Below, piece after piece: positions 26,241-37,700 of a stretch of 64,000 nucleotides of DNA. Position numbers and translations under genes: made by a program. Numbering within the stretch: position 1 is the first letter of the stretch; the number at the start of each line of letters is the position of its first letter. Origin of the DNA: Diphasiastrum complanatum. Lineage: Eukaryota; Streptophyta; Lycopodiopsida; Lycopodiales; Lycopodiaceae. The stretch spans positions 27,063,039 to 27,127,038 of the forward strand of contig CM055097.1 of NCBI GenBank assembly GCA_029204225.1, in the 5' to 3' direction. Under the pieces are notes generated by a model. It had not been told where the DNA came from and searched no databases. It saw only the letters and a program-made list of their open reading frames with translations.

Positions 26241-28048
26241 CCATCACAAAAAGGAGAGTTGCTTTGCCAGTAGGAGAAAAGGCCCTTTAAGCAAGAGGAC
26301 GCAAAGAAGTTTTCCTTGAAGGGAATCCGTAGCAGATTAGAACGAAGAGTGAAAACGAGTCATCTTAAAGAATGTAAATGGCTAAATTACAGTCTACACC
26401 TTGTGTGTCTACACCTTGAAGAGTTATATCAGGATATTAATCTTAGTTCTTCTTTATGGTTTTAAAAGAATAGACCCTTTGAGATAGTGAGCATTGAAAA
26501 ACACATTTTTAGAAGTGAGAGAGGTTTCTAAGGATCAACTAGAATACGGAGGTGGGTTCATTTTATATGGAAATCAAGAGTTCAATTTTGTTTTGAGGTT
26601 CAAAAGAGAATTTGAAGCAGTTGTTGAAGAGTTCTAAAATCATTTGCAAAATAAACATGAAAAACTAGGTGCATGGTAATTCTCTTGTAGCAAGATTGCA
26701 TAACACAAGAAAGGATAATGCAACTTGAACAAGACATGTTGTGGATACCGAGAAAGGTGGAATCCAAAGCAGAACAGAACTGGAAGTCTGCCATCTTGAT
26801 CTTGTTCATTGATTTTAATATGTGGTTAATATACTGATGTCGTTTTGGTCTGAGATGGTTATTAACAGCTCTAGCTAGTGATCTTATAACTTTTATTTCT
26901 TGATAAAAAGGCCTAAATCTTAATTTTGTAAGTAGGTGCTGTTCTTGTGGTTGAATTAGTAGGATTCAAAATAAACAAGAAATTGATAGTTTTATTTTAG
27001 AATAGTTTCATTTTGAAAAATTAAAACTTTGTGTAGTATAGTTCCTAGAATCAATAAGAGATCAATTTCTTTTGTTAAGGAAAGTGCACAAACAAACTAC
27101 AATAAGACTAAAATCTGCATTTTACTTGAAATGAGATGGTTTATAGGAGATTCTGATTAACATCGGACAAAGAAAAGAGATGTTGCTTGAGGCAAATTTC
27201 TTGCTAATAACATTTTGTCCATTGCTATCTTAAGAGCTCAAGTAATATCTAATGACCCTCCAATAACCCCCATCCATTCAAAAACCAAAAAAACACTCTT
27301 CATCGAGTGGAAGACAAAAAAGCCTTTAATGATGTGACTTATTTGGTATCACTTTGGTCAAGCACTTTGAGGATGACATTGTTAAGACTTACATAATGTT
27401 GTTCAATAAAGCTTGAATAATTCATGGTAGCTTCCTATTAGTAGCTCACAAGAATGAAACCTGTATGCATTCAAAAAGCTGCTTTACCCTAATCCTCCAA
27501 AAACTTCTTTGTAATGTCGCACTTGGAATCCAACACAACTTCGAGGTGCAATTAGTTCATGATTCTTTTGATCTTATTGTATGCACAATGAGTTTAGACT
27601 ATCGTTTTTTATATTTGCATGCATGCCTTCACTGACAATATCATCGAGTTACAAATGACATAATCTTTTGTGACATTTTCCCTCGAGCTATATAATAAAC
27701 CAGAAACAAAAGCTCAATGCAAAGACAACTTTGCTTGAAGCTACATAAACAAGTCATAGGTGACTTGGGACACTTGCACACATGAGTTTATAGAACTTCT
27801 TGCATACTAGACTTGACTTTATCACATCTAGCCTTTTGCATATAATTTGCAAAGTCAATTATGACGTCAAGTCCATTGAGAAACTTAGAATCTTAAGATA
27901 AGATATTATGTGACATAGTAAGACAAACTTATGAGAAGGCACTTTGAGCTTGATGGTTTGCAAACTTTATTCTTAGCCATCTTGGATTGATTGCATAGAA
28001 TATTTGGGATCATCGTATTCCGCACCCTCACTGCTCCACCACCTTTTT

Positions 28049-28074
28049 GCCCTTCCATTGTTGGATGGAAGGGC
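28049..28074. repeat. Perfect 10-bp hairpin
   Basis: GCCCTTCCAT, a 6-base loop, then ATGGAAGGGC. No poly-T follows and no RNA gene is claimed. Confidence 0.7.
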
Positions 28075-29040
28075 CTAACACTAGGGCCCCAACACTTGCC
28101 ACAATAGGTGGCAATGTGGAATATATTGCTTCAAATATTTGGAGATGTATTCTATACATAGCTGTACAATGTTTGTGGGTTTTTTTTCAACCTAAAAAAA
28201 AATTATAGGCATTTTAGCAACTCATGGGCCAAAAGCCTATTGGCTCTATTTGGAGAAGGATAAAAAACAACATCTTTCAAAAAGGTTCAATTTTTTGTAC
28301 AAGGCCATGCATTTATCCTTTCTCATATAGATTTCACTGATTAACTCAAACTTTAGGTGACTTGATAATCAATATCAAAAGTTAAAGTTGTACATTTTTA
28401 ATTCATATTAAAATCTTATAATGATTACAAAAATACTTGTATGGTCTTTCTGCCTAACAAGAGGTGAAATGGCATGCACTTTGTTAGAACTTTATTATGG
28501 GCCGCTCAAAGAATGTATTAAAGCCTAGAGCAATTTTAAGCTTAATATGAAAATGAACACCTAAAGCTTAATATTTGATAGGACGATAGCCTATAAAGGC
28601 TCAAACATGTAGGTTGTGAAAACTTGGAAAAAAATTCTTGGTAGGTGAATAAATCTTTTTGGAGGCTTTTTACAATGAATTAGAGGTTTTCGGCAAGCAC
28701 TTATAGCATGTAGTTATGGGGAAAATTTGTGTAGGAACTTCGAGATATTTGTCAATATTCTTTTCGAGTGTGCCAATATTCATAGATGCATGTTTGAGTA
28801 AAGACAAACCTTGCAATCACCTTGCATTTTTTTTGAATCTTAACACATTTTACTTTCCAAAATAAAAGGACCAAGATTGGTAATATAAACTTGAGTAAAA
28901 GATCAAAACATAGATTACTAATGGTCATGGAGACCCAGGCTCGAATCCTGGGGTATGCAAGAAAGAAGAGACACCTAGCAGCTTATACTCCAAAATTGTA
29001 ATAACTTAATGTATATAGCTGGTTGTGGCTTTGATCGGTT

Positions 29041-30158
29041 ATTTACCTAGTTTTCAGCTTCAACCTATGAATATATAGAGTGGTATCAACTCCAATCCTT
29101 ATAGATCTTTGAATACTTCTAGTCATTGGTCTCCACCTCCATGAATAATTAGCCTTTCAAGATTAGAAGAAAAAGACCACATACTCTATTTGAAAAATAA
29201 TTAAAACAAATAAAATTCAGAATTCTCGTAGCTCTTTGGTATTGATGATGACATAATGGGAGAGGAGCTACAATTACACAACTTGAAAGTGGCATTGAAA
29301 GGGTAATATTAGACTAACTCTGGAAAATATTGGAAATGAGGAGAGGGAAGCATGGAGAGTGTAATGAAGGTGGGGTTTTGATTAAGTTAGGTGGTGAAGG
29401 GGAATATAACAAGTGAAAAAGTAAAGGAGCAGCTTTTATGGTTTTTTTCAAAATAGTGTGTCCTTCACAATGATTGTGAATCATCCTAAAAATTTGTTGG
29501 ACACAAGCTGGACTCTCTTTGTGATCTCTTGAAAACTCCTCTTCGTTCCTAAATTTAAGAAACCACCCTTTGGAGCTGCTTTCAGGCCCTGATACTGCAT
29601 GCGCACTTCTTACATTATAATAAATTGAGGAATCGTTAATAAGCATAACCCACCTGCATGCTTATCATTTCAAATTTAGGCTCATCAGTATCTTTAGCTC
29701 TTTCTCCATATTCAAAAGATCATCCAAGTTCATACACTAAAAAGAACCAGACTATAAACAAATTTTTTGCAACACGACTTAATTGCCGGAAATTTTGCAT
29801 ACCTGTATCCCAGCAAGCACAATCAGATTGAAGATTGGATGTAGTCCCCTAATGTTAGGATTTACTTGGGACCTGTGTAATTAGAAAATAAGATTTCATT
29901 CAAGTTCCGGAGGGCAAGCTCCTTCTACTTACAATGTGGTCATGCCCAAGATCCGAATACTCTCTGTAAGGCAATAACAATGATAAACTGGGAGGTCCTC
30001 CCACACTTCAATTCCTAAAATTTGGCAATGTTTATACTGTTAATGAATGAGATACACTCATTCATCTCAATCATGTGTTTCATCTTTGCATTCAATTTTC
30101 TGGTTTTCTCCACTGTCTAATATGTGTGCTTTCTGTTTATGATCCTATGCTTGCTTTT
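29041..30158. other. Spacer and 3' flank of the AP2/ERF gene
   Basis: No supported gene. The minus ORF at 29314-29646 has no recognisable domain. The region next to 30158 should hold the 3' UTR of the minus-strand transcription factor. Confidence 0.45.
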
Positions 30159-31250
30159 TCAGGTGGCAAGAGTAAGAGCATGAGCCAATCTAGTGTCCTG
30201 AAAATCCCAGATCATCACCATCTGTTCATCCAATCCCACTGCAGAATTGGTCCAGCTATCGGGAGAAATCTCCCAGGAGCTCAGGATTGGCTCAGACAGG
30301 AGAGGAAGATCTGGCCTCGTGTCAAAACCTTCCCAGAAGAAGCTATCCTCAAAGTTGGCTGCAGCTTCCTGAGAAATGGAGATGGGAATAGAGGAGGTTG
30401 AATAAATTGGGCGATCCAATTCTCCATCACTGACAGACACGGAGGATCGTGGGCTGCCCTGATCATTTGTCTCCAGCTGCTGGAAGAATTTTTGTAGCTC
30501 CCCGTGCATCATCCGTCGTTCTGTCTCTTCAGCTTTTGTATCATGTAGGCCAGTAGGAGGCAGAGCTCTACACCTGCAACTATGGCGATGAAGAGATGGA
30601 GGATTCGTGTAGTGGGTGCAGTGACTTACGGTTGAATTCATAGGCACCTTAGATGATTTCAAACTGTTGGGCTCAGCAACATGGTAAGACATCACATGTG
30701 GGTCATTGATGGTAGGGGCGAGAGAGCACACCGACGGAGGAGAGTCATGGAAAAGCTTCATCTGGGTATGAGAAACGTCATCACCAAAATCGTTGAAGTT
30801 CTTGGTAGTCCTTTGGGAAGATAATGCAGCCCCAGATGAGGCAGCAGCAAATGTATCGGTGTAGCTAGTCAAATTCGAAGTCTCTGATGCACACCACCCG
30901 CAATCACTGCTGCAGCAGCTTGCATCTATGGACAAATTCGAGAGAGACTGTCCAGAAGTCGTGCTGGCAGCGGAGGAGGACGACATGGGTTGAGTTGGTG
31001 CCGGAGGAAGGTTGAGATGAGCTTCTGGACCATACAGCTTGATTGCTGCCTCATCGTAGGCTCTGGCTGCTTCGTCAGCTGTGGAGAAGGATCCGAGCCA
31101 GAGACGAGTGCGTTTTCTGGGCTCCCTGATCTCCGCCACCCACTTACCCCACGTCCGCTGCCTCACTCCCCTATACCGACATGTCGCGTTTTGAGGGCCG
31201 CCCTTGCCTCGCATCGATCCCTTTTTCCACTCCCGCGTTGGCTCCTTCAT
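30159..31250 (-). CDS. DREB-type AP2/ERF transcription factor (DREB2/A-2-like)
   Basis: A complete intronless 363-residue protein with an ATG start at 31250. Residues 16-25 ([10 protein letters not shown]) lead into one AP2 domain (about 26-82). Its [19 protein letters not shown] block carries the DREB-diagnostic Val (V38) and Glu (E43), followed by [19 protein letters not shown] and EAHLNLP. This domain binds DRE/CRT elements (core CCGAC) in dehydration- and heat-response promoters. The KGGP leader is typical of the DREB2 (A-2) subgroup. The rest is Ser-rich, with an acidic, aromatic C-terminal region ([26 protein letters not shown]) that probably activates transcription. Basic residues 6-16 may serve in nuclear import. 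The 5' flank holds a (GA)n tract on the coding strand at 32075-32004. An A-2 assignment is likely; the exact orthologue is not clear. Confidence 0.95.
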   Translation of the reverse strand: MKEPTREWKKGSMRGKGGPQNATCRYRGVRQRTWGKWVAEIREPRKRTRLWLGSFSTADEAARAYDEAAIKLYGPEAHLNLPPAPTQPMSSSSAASTTSGQSLSNLSIDASCCSSDCGWCASETSNLTSYTDTFAAASSGAALSSQRTTKNFNDFGDDVSHTQMKLFHDSPPSVCSLAPTINDPHVMSYHVAEPNSLKSSKVPMNSTVSHCTHYTNPPSLHRHSCRCRALPPTGLHDTKAEETERRMMHGELQKFFQQLETNDQGSPRSSVSVSDGELDRPIYSTSSIPISISQEAAANFEDSFFWEGFDTRPDLPLLSEPILSSWEISPDSWTNSAVGLDEQMVMIWDFQDTRLAHALTLAT

Positions 31251-32003
31251 CGAGAGATGTATACTACTTGACTGTCTAAGCAGGTACTAAAAGCTGCGAA
31301 TTACAGAGATGAAATCTACAGAAATTACCTGCAACCAACGTCTCAGAAAGCGCGAAAGATTGAACCATCTGATTCGACCTCTACGCATACAAAGAGGGTA
31401 AAGACGGTGAGCAGAAAGTGGTTAAATCAAGCAAACACCGGCACTGAACTTCTCTGATCCTAAGTGTACAAGAATGGAGCGCAGACATGCACGTTTGACC
31501 GAATGATCAAGGTGGAAAAGAAAATCAGCCTTCTTTTCAAAAACAGCTTGGCAGCCGCAACATGAAGCATATCATTCCCAGACTCGTGCGGTAGCCTGAA
31601 CCAGCTACTTTCATAACTCCACAAGCCTGAAAACATCGCATGTGCTGGCCAGAACTTAGAAGCAAGGAAGGATCTTTCTGGAAATTCTAAGACCGCGATA
31701 AAGCTAGCTACTCACAGGACTGCTCTTCTGCAACCTTGGCACTGGGCAGCTCCTTGCGTCTGCGAAAAACCAAAAAGCAGGCTTGTCCCGACTTGTAAGG
31801 CAGCAGCAGGAGCTGGTAAAGACTGGTATAATTCACAGGCTGAGGAACAGGGTCAGACAAAGACAGCAATGAAAATGTGAGAATGGGGTGAGATAGAAAT
31901 GGCTGCAGAATAGCACAGAAGCATAAATAGAAGCAGAATGGCAGAGTAATAGGCGAGAATCCAGGATCAAAACAAAATTCTCCAGCCAATGCAGCGATCG
32001 CTC
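31251..32003 (-). other. 5' flank or leader of the AP2/ERF gene
   Basis: No separate gene is seen. GT and AG signals near 31330-31290 on the minus strand could bound a 5'-UTR intron, as in some plant DREB2-type genes, but this is not established. ORFs at 31708-32310 read through the GA tract and are not convincing. Confidence 0.35.
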
Positions 32004-32075
32004 TTCTTCCTCTCCCTCTCCCTCTCCCTCTCCTCTCTCTCTCTCTCTCTCGATCTCTCTCTTTTTCTCTCGCGA
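32004..32075. repeat. CT/GA-rich tract upstream of the AP2/ERF gene
   Basis: CCTCTC units followed by (CT)n. On the coding strand of the neighbouring gene it reads as (GA)n, about 755-825 bases before the ATG. GA-rich promoter tracts are common in plants and can bind BBR/BPC factors; a role here is inferred. Confidence 0.7.
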
Positions 32076-32708
32076 GCCTCCTCTCATATCCCTCGTGTAA
32101 ATTTTGGTCACGATGCGATGTAAGGCCGCTCACCGTTGGATGTTCTAATAAAGGTCCAGATATTGCCACGATTTCTACTACGAACCGTGGATAGAGACCA
32201 AGAAGCAGATTGCGACACGTGGCAGAGATGCAGCGGCTGGGCGTAATATCCCTAGTGCCGTTAGGCTCCAGGGCCTGCAGCGGAGAATCTGAGGCTGTTG
32301 ATACATACATGTATTTGTGGAAACAAACACCAACTTTTCACATTCTAATTAGGGTTTCCTTTTACGTTTCTTTGGTGATGATGGACCATGATAATAGAAA
32401 GAGGAGGGTATTTTTCCATCATTTGTGCCATCTCCTTTGGTGCAATACCCCATATGGATGGACACTCCCAACTCCCAACCTACGCAAAAGTTTTGACCGA
32501 GCCACGATAAGATAATATGTAGAAACTAATTGAAAAAGCAAGATAATTTTGTTTTTCAACTGTTTTCCAAATGGCAATTCTGATTCATAATGGTTGTCAA
32601 AGAAAAAAAAGGCAATGTGCTAAATACAAAATGGCAGTAATCGGGCAGATGGCATCTAGTCGAGAAGGGTCATAAGTGAGGCGCGAAGCAAACCAAAGGA
32701 AAAAATAT

Positions 32709-32942
32709 GCTTAGTGTGGATTCGTATTAACGTCAAGTTTGATTGCTTGGCCCCTTTCTCTTAGCACTCGTTTGTGTCTGCCCTTGGCAAGTCACATGAC
32801 TTGATCATTACAAGCCTCTTGTAGATTGAGGCTAGCAAGTGTTGATGGAAATCTGCAAGCTTATTGGCCTTGCCACGCCATCATCCCATTGTTCTAAAGT
32901 TATCCCTTATAACTTAAGTTGTCAAACCATAATGCTAATAGG
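32709..32942 (+). repeat. Direct repeat B, unit 1
   Basis: It starts CTTAGTGTGGATTCGTATTA and includes TCAAGTTTGATTGCTTGGCC, TTGAGGCTAGCAAGTGTT and TTAAGTTGTCAAACCAT. The same blocks recur in order at 33212-33447. Confidence 0.8.
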
Positions 32943-33211
32943 AAAGTGTGGTAGGCATCTCCAACAAGTTGTTGCGGAGGAAATGTGGGGGTTTCACCCA
33001 CTACAAACTTCTTGGGTGAGGTTGTGCCACCATACTAACTTAGGATTATCAATAGTGTTACTCACAATGCATTGGCTTGGATATGGATATTCCCAACCGT
33101 GCTTGGATCAATAGGACAAAATCCCAAATGTTTGGAGACGATAAGGATTAAAAAAAACACATAACAAGCAAACCAAAGTACCAACCTAACTATGAGTTAG
33201 AAGGGGAGAAT

Positions 33212-33447
33212 ATACTTAGTGTGGATTCGTATTAGAATCAAGTTTGATTGCTTGGCCCCTTTCTCTCAGCACCCATTTTGTGCACCCTTGGCAAGTTATA
33301 TGACATGATCACGACCACCCCTCTTGCAAATTGAGGCTAGCAAGTGTTAATGGACAATTACAAGTTTAATTGTCTATTTGGATTTATACCACATCATCCC
33401 ATTTTGTTAAAGTTGTCCCTTCTAACTTAAGTTGTCAAACCATGATG
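33212..33447 (+). repeat. Direct repeat B, unit 2
   Basis: A diverged copy of 32709-32942 with a start-to-start distance of about 503 bases. The sequence between is not shared. It could be a pair of small LTRs or a segmental tandem duplication. No primer site or coding content is seen. Confidence 0.8.
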
Positions 33448-34322
33448 CCAGTCCTAAAAATTGGGCTATCATTTTGCCCTTATATGACATCAATTTGGCC
33501 ACCTCATCTAGAACATTGTAGCAACTCGGATGGAGTCTAAAAGTGAAGATAAATTTTTAATAAGTGGACCAATGGCAGGCCCCCATCATGACCCAAAAAC
33601 TTGTAATGCATTGCAGTTCGTAACATGCCTTAATAAGAAACTTTGGCACATCATTGTGCAAGGCAGTCACTAAACTTGGACATAGTGCAAATATAATGAG
33701 TATAAACTATACGTAAATTTCATACTTTTTGCAAACAAGACCAAAGAAGTTTATCTTGAGAAATCCAAAATGTTTGGGACTTTCCAGATAGGCCACAAAT
33801 GACTTGCCATCCACAATTGCCAAAGAAGAGCCAATGGATTGTGATAATAATCATGATCACTACTAGGAGAATGTGATCAATACCAAAGCGTAGAAGCTTA
33901 CCTATAAATGATTGCCAAAGCACTAACCAAAGAGATCTATGACAATCAATAAAAAAAAAAGTGGGAAATAGTTTCATCTTAGGAGTACCACAAGGTACTA
34001 TTTTGGTAGAAAGGGCCATTCACATCCAAGAGGTAGAAAATTGGATGCCAGTCCATTAATTGGAGAATCTCAAAATACTAGTAGAGAATTTGACAAGAGA
34101 GCATATTCTTTCAGTTAGAATAAAAGTAAAATTATTGTGCTACTGTACTGTGAGTCCAGTCAGTGGAATCGGTCTCGCCACGAGGCAAGTCAACGGGGCA
34201 CGTGTCCCGGCAACATCAACTTCGGCCATGTATGGGTTGCCAAAGTAGAAGCTATATGTGTTAGCAACACAGTGAAAAAAAAAAAAAAAAACTCCGTGGC
34301 ATGTGTATTGTAAGACCACGTA
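33448..34322. other. Spacer, no gene
   Basis: No coding region or RNA gene is recognised. Confidence 0.4.
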
Positions 34323-34606
34323 TGTTAATAAACTTCTACTATGGCATGTGTTTTGTAAGTCCATGGGTAGAAGCTTAAATAACTTGAAACTTAAACTTGG
34401 AACTTAAACTTAAGAAACTTAAACTTAGAAATAAAAGATCTAAGCTATCAGAATTATCTTAAGTTCTAAAGTTAGAGATTATAAGATTCTAAGTTAGAGA
34501 AGCCTATGGAATGGCAAGTTTAGAAACTAATCCCATAAGTTAGTGGAAGCTTATGGAAGGCCCTTCTTGCTATAAGAAGAGAGGCATTTCCCTTGTAACA
34601 CTTTCA
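34323..34606 (+). repeat. LTR-like repeat A, copy 2
   Basis: It starts TGTTAATAAACTTC and follows the order of 11414-11698, including CCCATAAGTTAGTGG and CCTTGTAA. It stops within a few bases of an antisense Gypsy pol end (34619), so it marks a rearrangement or insertion boundary. Confidence 0.65.
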
Positions 34607-34618
34607 TGAGTTTCACCT

Positions 34619-35600
34619 TCAGTAAGACATCGTCGGATAATTCCATCTAATCCCTGCTTGTAAAGTTGTCCTGCTCAACATACAAGGTATTGTTCTGAGG
34701 ATCAACGCATGTTGTTCAGGTTTAGATAAGAATGGAGCCATTTGCCCTGAAGTTAAATATTCAGTAATATCCTTTGCCCAAATAGGAGTATAGTCAACTT
34801 GAAATAAAATGGCATTGGGTAAATCATCGTTGACACCTTGGTCCGGAGTTGGTAGATTAGAGATTCGAGATAAATGATCTACGAGAAAATGTTGAACGCC
34901 TTTTTGAACAACAATCTGAAACCCAAACTCGCATAACAACAAGATCCATCAAGTAATGCTACTGGTTGTGCAAATTTTGTTGATAAGATAGAGAAGTGTT
35001 TGATGATCAGTGAAGAATGCAAAAACTTTTCCCATGAGATAATGGCAAAATTTTTGAACTGCATACACCATTGCTAAAGCTTCACGCTCAGTAGTGGTGT
35101 AATTGACTTCAGCAGGGATCAATTGTCTATTGAGAAAATTGGATTGGATAATCATTTTTGAATTCTCCCGGTTGGGTGAGCACTGCTCCGATGGCATACT
35201 TGGATGCGTCGGTTATGCACGTGAAATTATTTGGAGTAAACAAGAGCCCGGAGAATAGGTGCATTGGTGAGGGCTTCTTTCAACTAAATGGACGCGACTC
35301 GTTGTTCATTAGTCCATTTGGGAACAACAATCACCTTATAAATTAATCGTGCTTTATTGGCAAATAGAGAATAAAGCAGCAATAATAATTGGCATGGCCT
35401 AGGAATGAATAGACTTCGCGGATAGTGCGTGGTTCTAGCAGATTTTGGATGATCAAAACCTTTTTAGGATCAGTTGTAATGCCGTTTTTGGAAATGATAT
35501 GTCCTAATACAATGCCGTGTGTTACCCAGATCTGGCATTTTTCAGGGTTCAAAGAGATTCCAAAGCATTGACATTGGATACACATTTTTTTTAGCACAAA
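34619..35600 (-). pseudogene. Gypsy pol relict (RT end, RNase H, integrase start)
   Basis: In minus-strand order it shows the RT C-terminal part (FGISLNPEKCQIWVTHG, VLGHIISKNGI, YSFLGHANYY; 35597-35343), a connecting region with KALTNAPILRA-like text, and RNase H (RQLIPAEVNYTTTEREALAM, then FFTDHQTLLYL; 35197-34949). Near 34900 the family's VDHLSRI motif ends RNase H, and an integrase N-terminal zone follows to 34619. The parts lie in at least three frames with stops, so it is dead. The RT catalytic YxDD part and the integrase core are absent. Confidence 0.85.
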
Positions 35601-36119
35601 CAGATGACATGTTTCTTCTGAATGCGCTAATTTTGTTCATATCTCAGATCTTGTACATGCCCAACCATCTTCCAAACAAAAGCACAATAGGAAATACTCG
35701 AAATTACATGACAGCTTCAAAAAAATTACTCATTGTAGTATTCACAAAAGAAAATATCGTCTTCTTATAAAAGGCATAGCATTTATTTTTTTCATCTCTG
35801 TTGAAGTACCAGAAGATTAGCCTTGCATGATGATGAAAGATGTGCTGCAAACAAGAGTTGAAACTAGTTGAAATTGGTAACATCAATAGAAATAAATATA
35901 ATCATGAATGAGATACCATATAATGAAATTGATCAACACCATGTAATGTATAACGTGTTCTTCTCTCTAACAATCTCGTACAGATTTTACAAATGTGGTG
36001 CAATGATTTTGCTTTCAATAATACAAACCTCAGCATGCAATGTGCATATGTGAACATGTTTTAGTCAAATTGGCAACACACTTTTCATATTTGGATCTTC
36101 TGCTTCTCGTGTTGGTTGG

Positions 36120-36531
36120 TCATCCCAAATTCATATTGTAGCAATCCTTCATGCAATACAAACATGGATGCTTTGATGTTGCCCCATGAGAGACATTATA
36201 CATACATTTCAATGTTTTCAAATTGCCTGCAACGTGCCACTGAATTTGAAAACTTCCATGGTTTTCGATTGTAAATTTCTCATCCTCCAAGTGTCTCTTT
36301 ATAATCTTGCCATAATTTGTACGTGAGAATATCCATGAAAGTATTTTATGGTCTTCTTTCATGACCTGTAGAAAAGCAAGTAACTCATCACGTTAATAAA
36401 AAAAGACAATGTATTCAGTGTTGATAACAATACTTAAAAAGAAAATTGAAAATTGAAAAGTATACTTGAAATGCCGCCAACCACCATATGTGATTTTCTG
36501 ATTGCAACAGTAAACATTTGATCATCGGTAT
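36120..36531 (-). pseudogene. Spliced transposase-like fragment (DLK...CLYC type)
   Basis: Exon 36531-36466 follows an ACTTTCAG acceptor and encodes 22 residues including QSENHIWWLAAFQ. A 100-nt GTATAC...CTACAG intron (36465-36366) joins it in phase 0 to exon 36365-36120, which encodes VMKEDHKILSWIFSRTNYGK, then WHVAGNLKTLK and CLYCMKD. The order 'N.I.W....F..K..Y....L....G.LK.L......S...PC.YC' resembles uncharacterised eukaryotic transposase-like proteins, perhaps of the KDZ (Kyakuja/Dileera/Zisupton) group. Normal Asp in GDLK is Asn here. It lies about 180 bases downstream of the copy-2 gene on the same strand. Family placement is tentative. Confidence 0.4.
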
Positions 36532-36713
36532 CTGAAAGTTTGTCCATCAAATTGACACTCACTCATTTCAATTTTTGACCTTTGATGATTTCGGATTCAC
36601 CTAATTTCATTACAATAATGATCTTTCCATTTACTTGATGTTATTCATATATTATCAAACACGATGTATACAAAAAATTATATGACATAATACAAAATTA
36701 CATTGTTCAAATT

Positions 36714-37700
36714 CTATGGATCTTCGATTTCGATGGATGTTCCTATGTTTTTGCATTTTATATGCTCTTCCTGCGTTGCTCTTACCTGCACAATAGAAAT
36801 TGTTTAAGTTCATTTATCTTGTAAAACTGATTCACTAAGAAATAGAAAAACTAAAAAAAATTATATGGCATAACGTAACTTTACACCATTCAATCGAAAT
36901 TGATAGTACTGAGGTAGATCAAATTGCAACATGTCTAGTTCTGATTGAATGTGATTGAGACACCAATCTTCCTCTACCTCAATCATCGCAAGAATGTTGT
37001 CATTTCTTTTCACTATTATTTGAAGTGCTCTTGATGGTTAATTCCAAAATCTTGATCAAGTGGCTTCCACTCATTTTTGCAGTTTATCCATCTTCTATAA
37101 TACAGCAGCAAAGTGAACATTGATTTTTTGATGTGATATCTAAATGTCATTGATGAGCTACATACCATGAACTCAACTTGCTAATTTTGTTTCGTATCCC
37201 AACCATCATCCAACAACTCCGCGATTATTTCGTCACTCAAGTCCTTACAAATAAACATTGTTTTCGTTCGTCGAACATTGTATTTGGAAAAAAAAATCAA
37301 CAAAAATAGAAAAAGGTAGATACCAACTTAATCTTCTTCTTTTTAAACCAGTGCTATATTTTAATATACTCTGAATATCCACGTAAAGTCTAGATCAAAA
37401 ACTTTTTGAAATTGCTGAATCTGGAGAAATCCATTCCTCACTTGAAAAATCTGGTAGAGGATATGGCTCTAATCTACCCACTACTATTTTTATCTGGAAT
37501 ATAGGTGTGATCATTAAAAAACACTCTTGGCTCTAACAGGGATTTTGGAGAACGAACTTTATATTATAAAATACCGATATCAGAATGTATGACATCAATT
37601 ATTCCTACAATCGATTGAACTGATTGCCATTCAACGAAATTTGATGGATACAAATTTGCAAGACCAACAAAAGTATCGCAAGAAAAAATTAATATAAAGA
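36714..37700 (-). pseudogene. Two-copy unrecognised spliced gene, copy 2
   Basis: Blocks, in order, are 37690-37380 (LYPSNFVEWQSVQSIVGIID, FSSEEWISPDSAISK), then 37258-36885 (MFICKDLSDEIIAELLDDGW, YYRRW, EWKPLDQDFGINHQ, IEVEEDWCLNHIQSEL, QFRLNG). A 99-nt GTAAAG...TGTGCAG intron (36884-36786) joins in phase 0 to a last exon 36785-36714 (VRATQEEHIKCKN, GTSIEIEDP, stop). The LNG junction followed by a short Glu/Lys tail would suit a ubiquitin-like fold, which is inference. A TAG near 37193 and a frameshift near 37040 break the main exon. It pairs with copy 1 at 21.1-21.9 kb. Confidence 0.5.

Larger units (their letters stand above)
25091..29040. other. Long AT-rich spacer, no gene
   Basis: No supported gene. 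Minor features are a diverged repeat of CATC(G/A)(C/T)TGGACAA at about 26010-26235, a perfect 10-base hairpin at 28049-28074, and an isolated tRNA T-arm-like motif (CCAGGCTCGAATCCTGG, about 28931-28947) with no A-box or acceptor stem. The last could be a SINE remnant. Confidence 0.45.

Noticed and set aside
28920..28960. tRNA-like T-arm (GGCTCGAATCC)
   Set aside because: No D-arm, anticodon arm or acceptor stem can be drawn around it, so no tRNA is called; at most it is a SINE remnant.
29078..29092. TGGTATCAACTCC, similar to a Copia tRNA-Met primer site
   Set aside because: Only about eight bases match and there is no LTR end before it or gag after it.
30075..31271. Plus-strand ORFs over the transcription factor
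   Set aside because: They are shadows of the strongly supported AP2/ERF gene on the minus strand.
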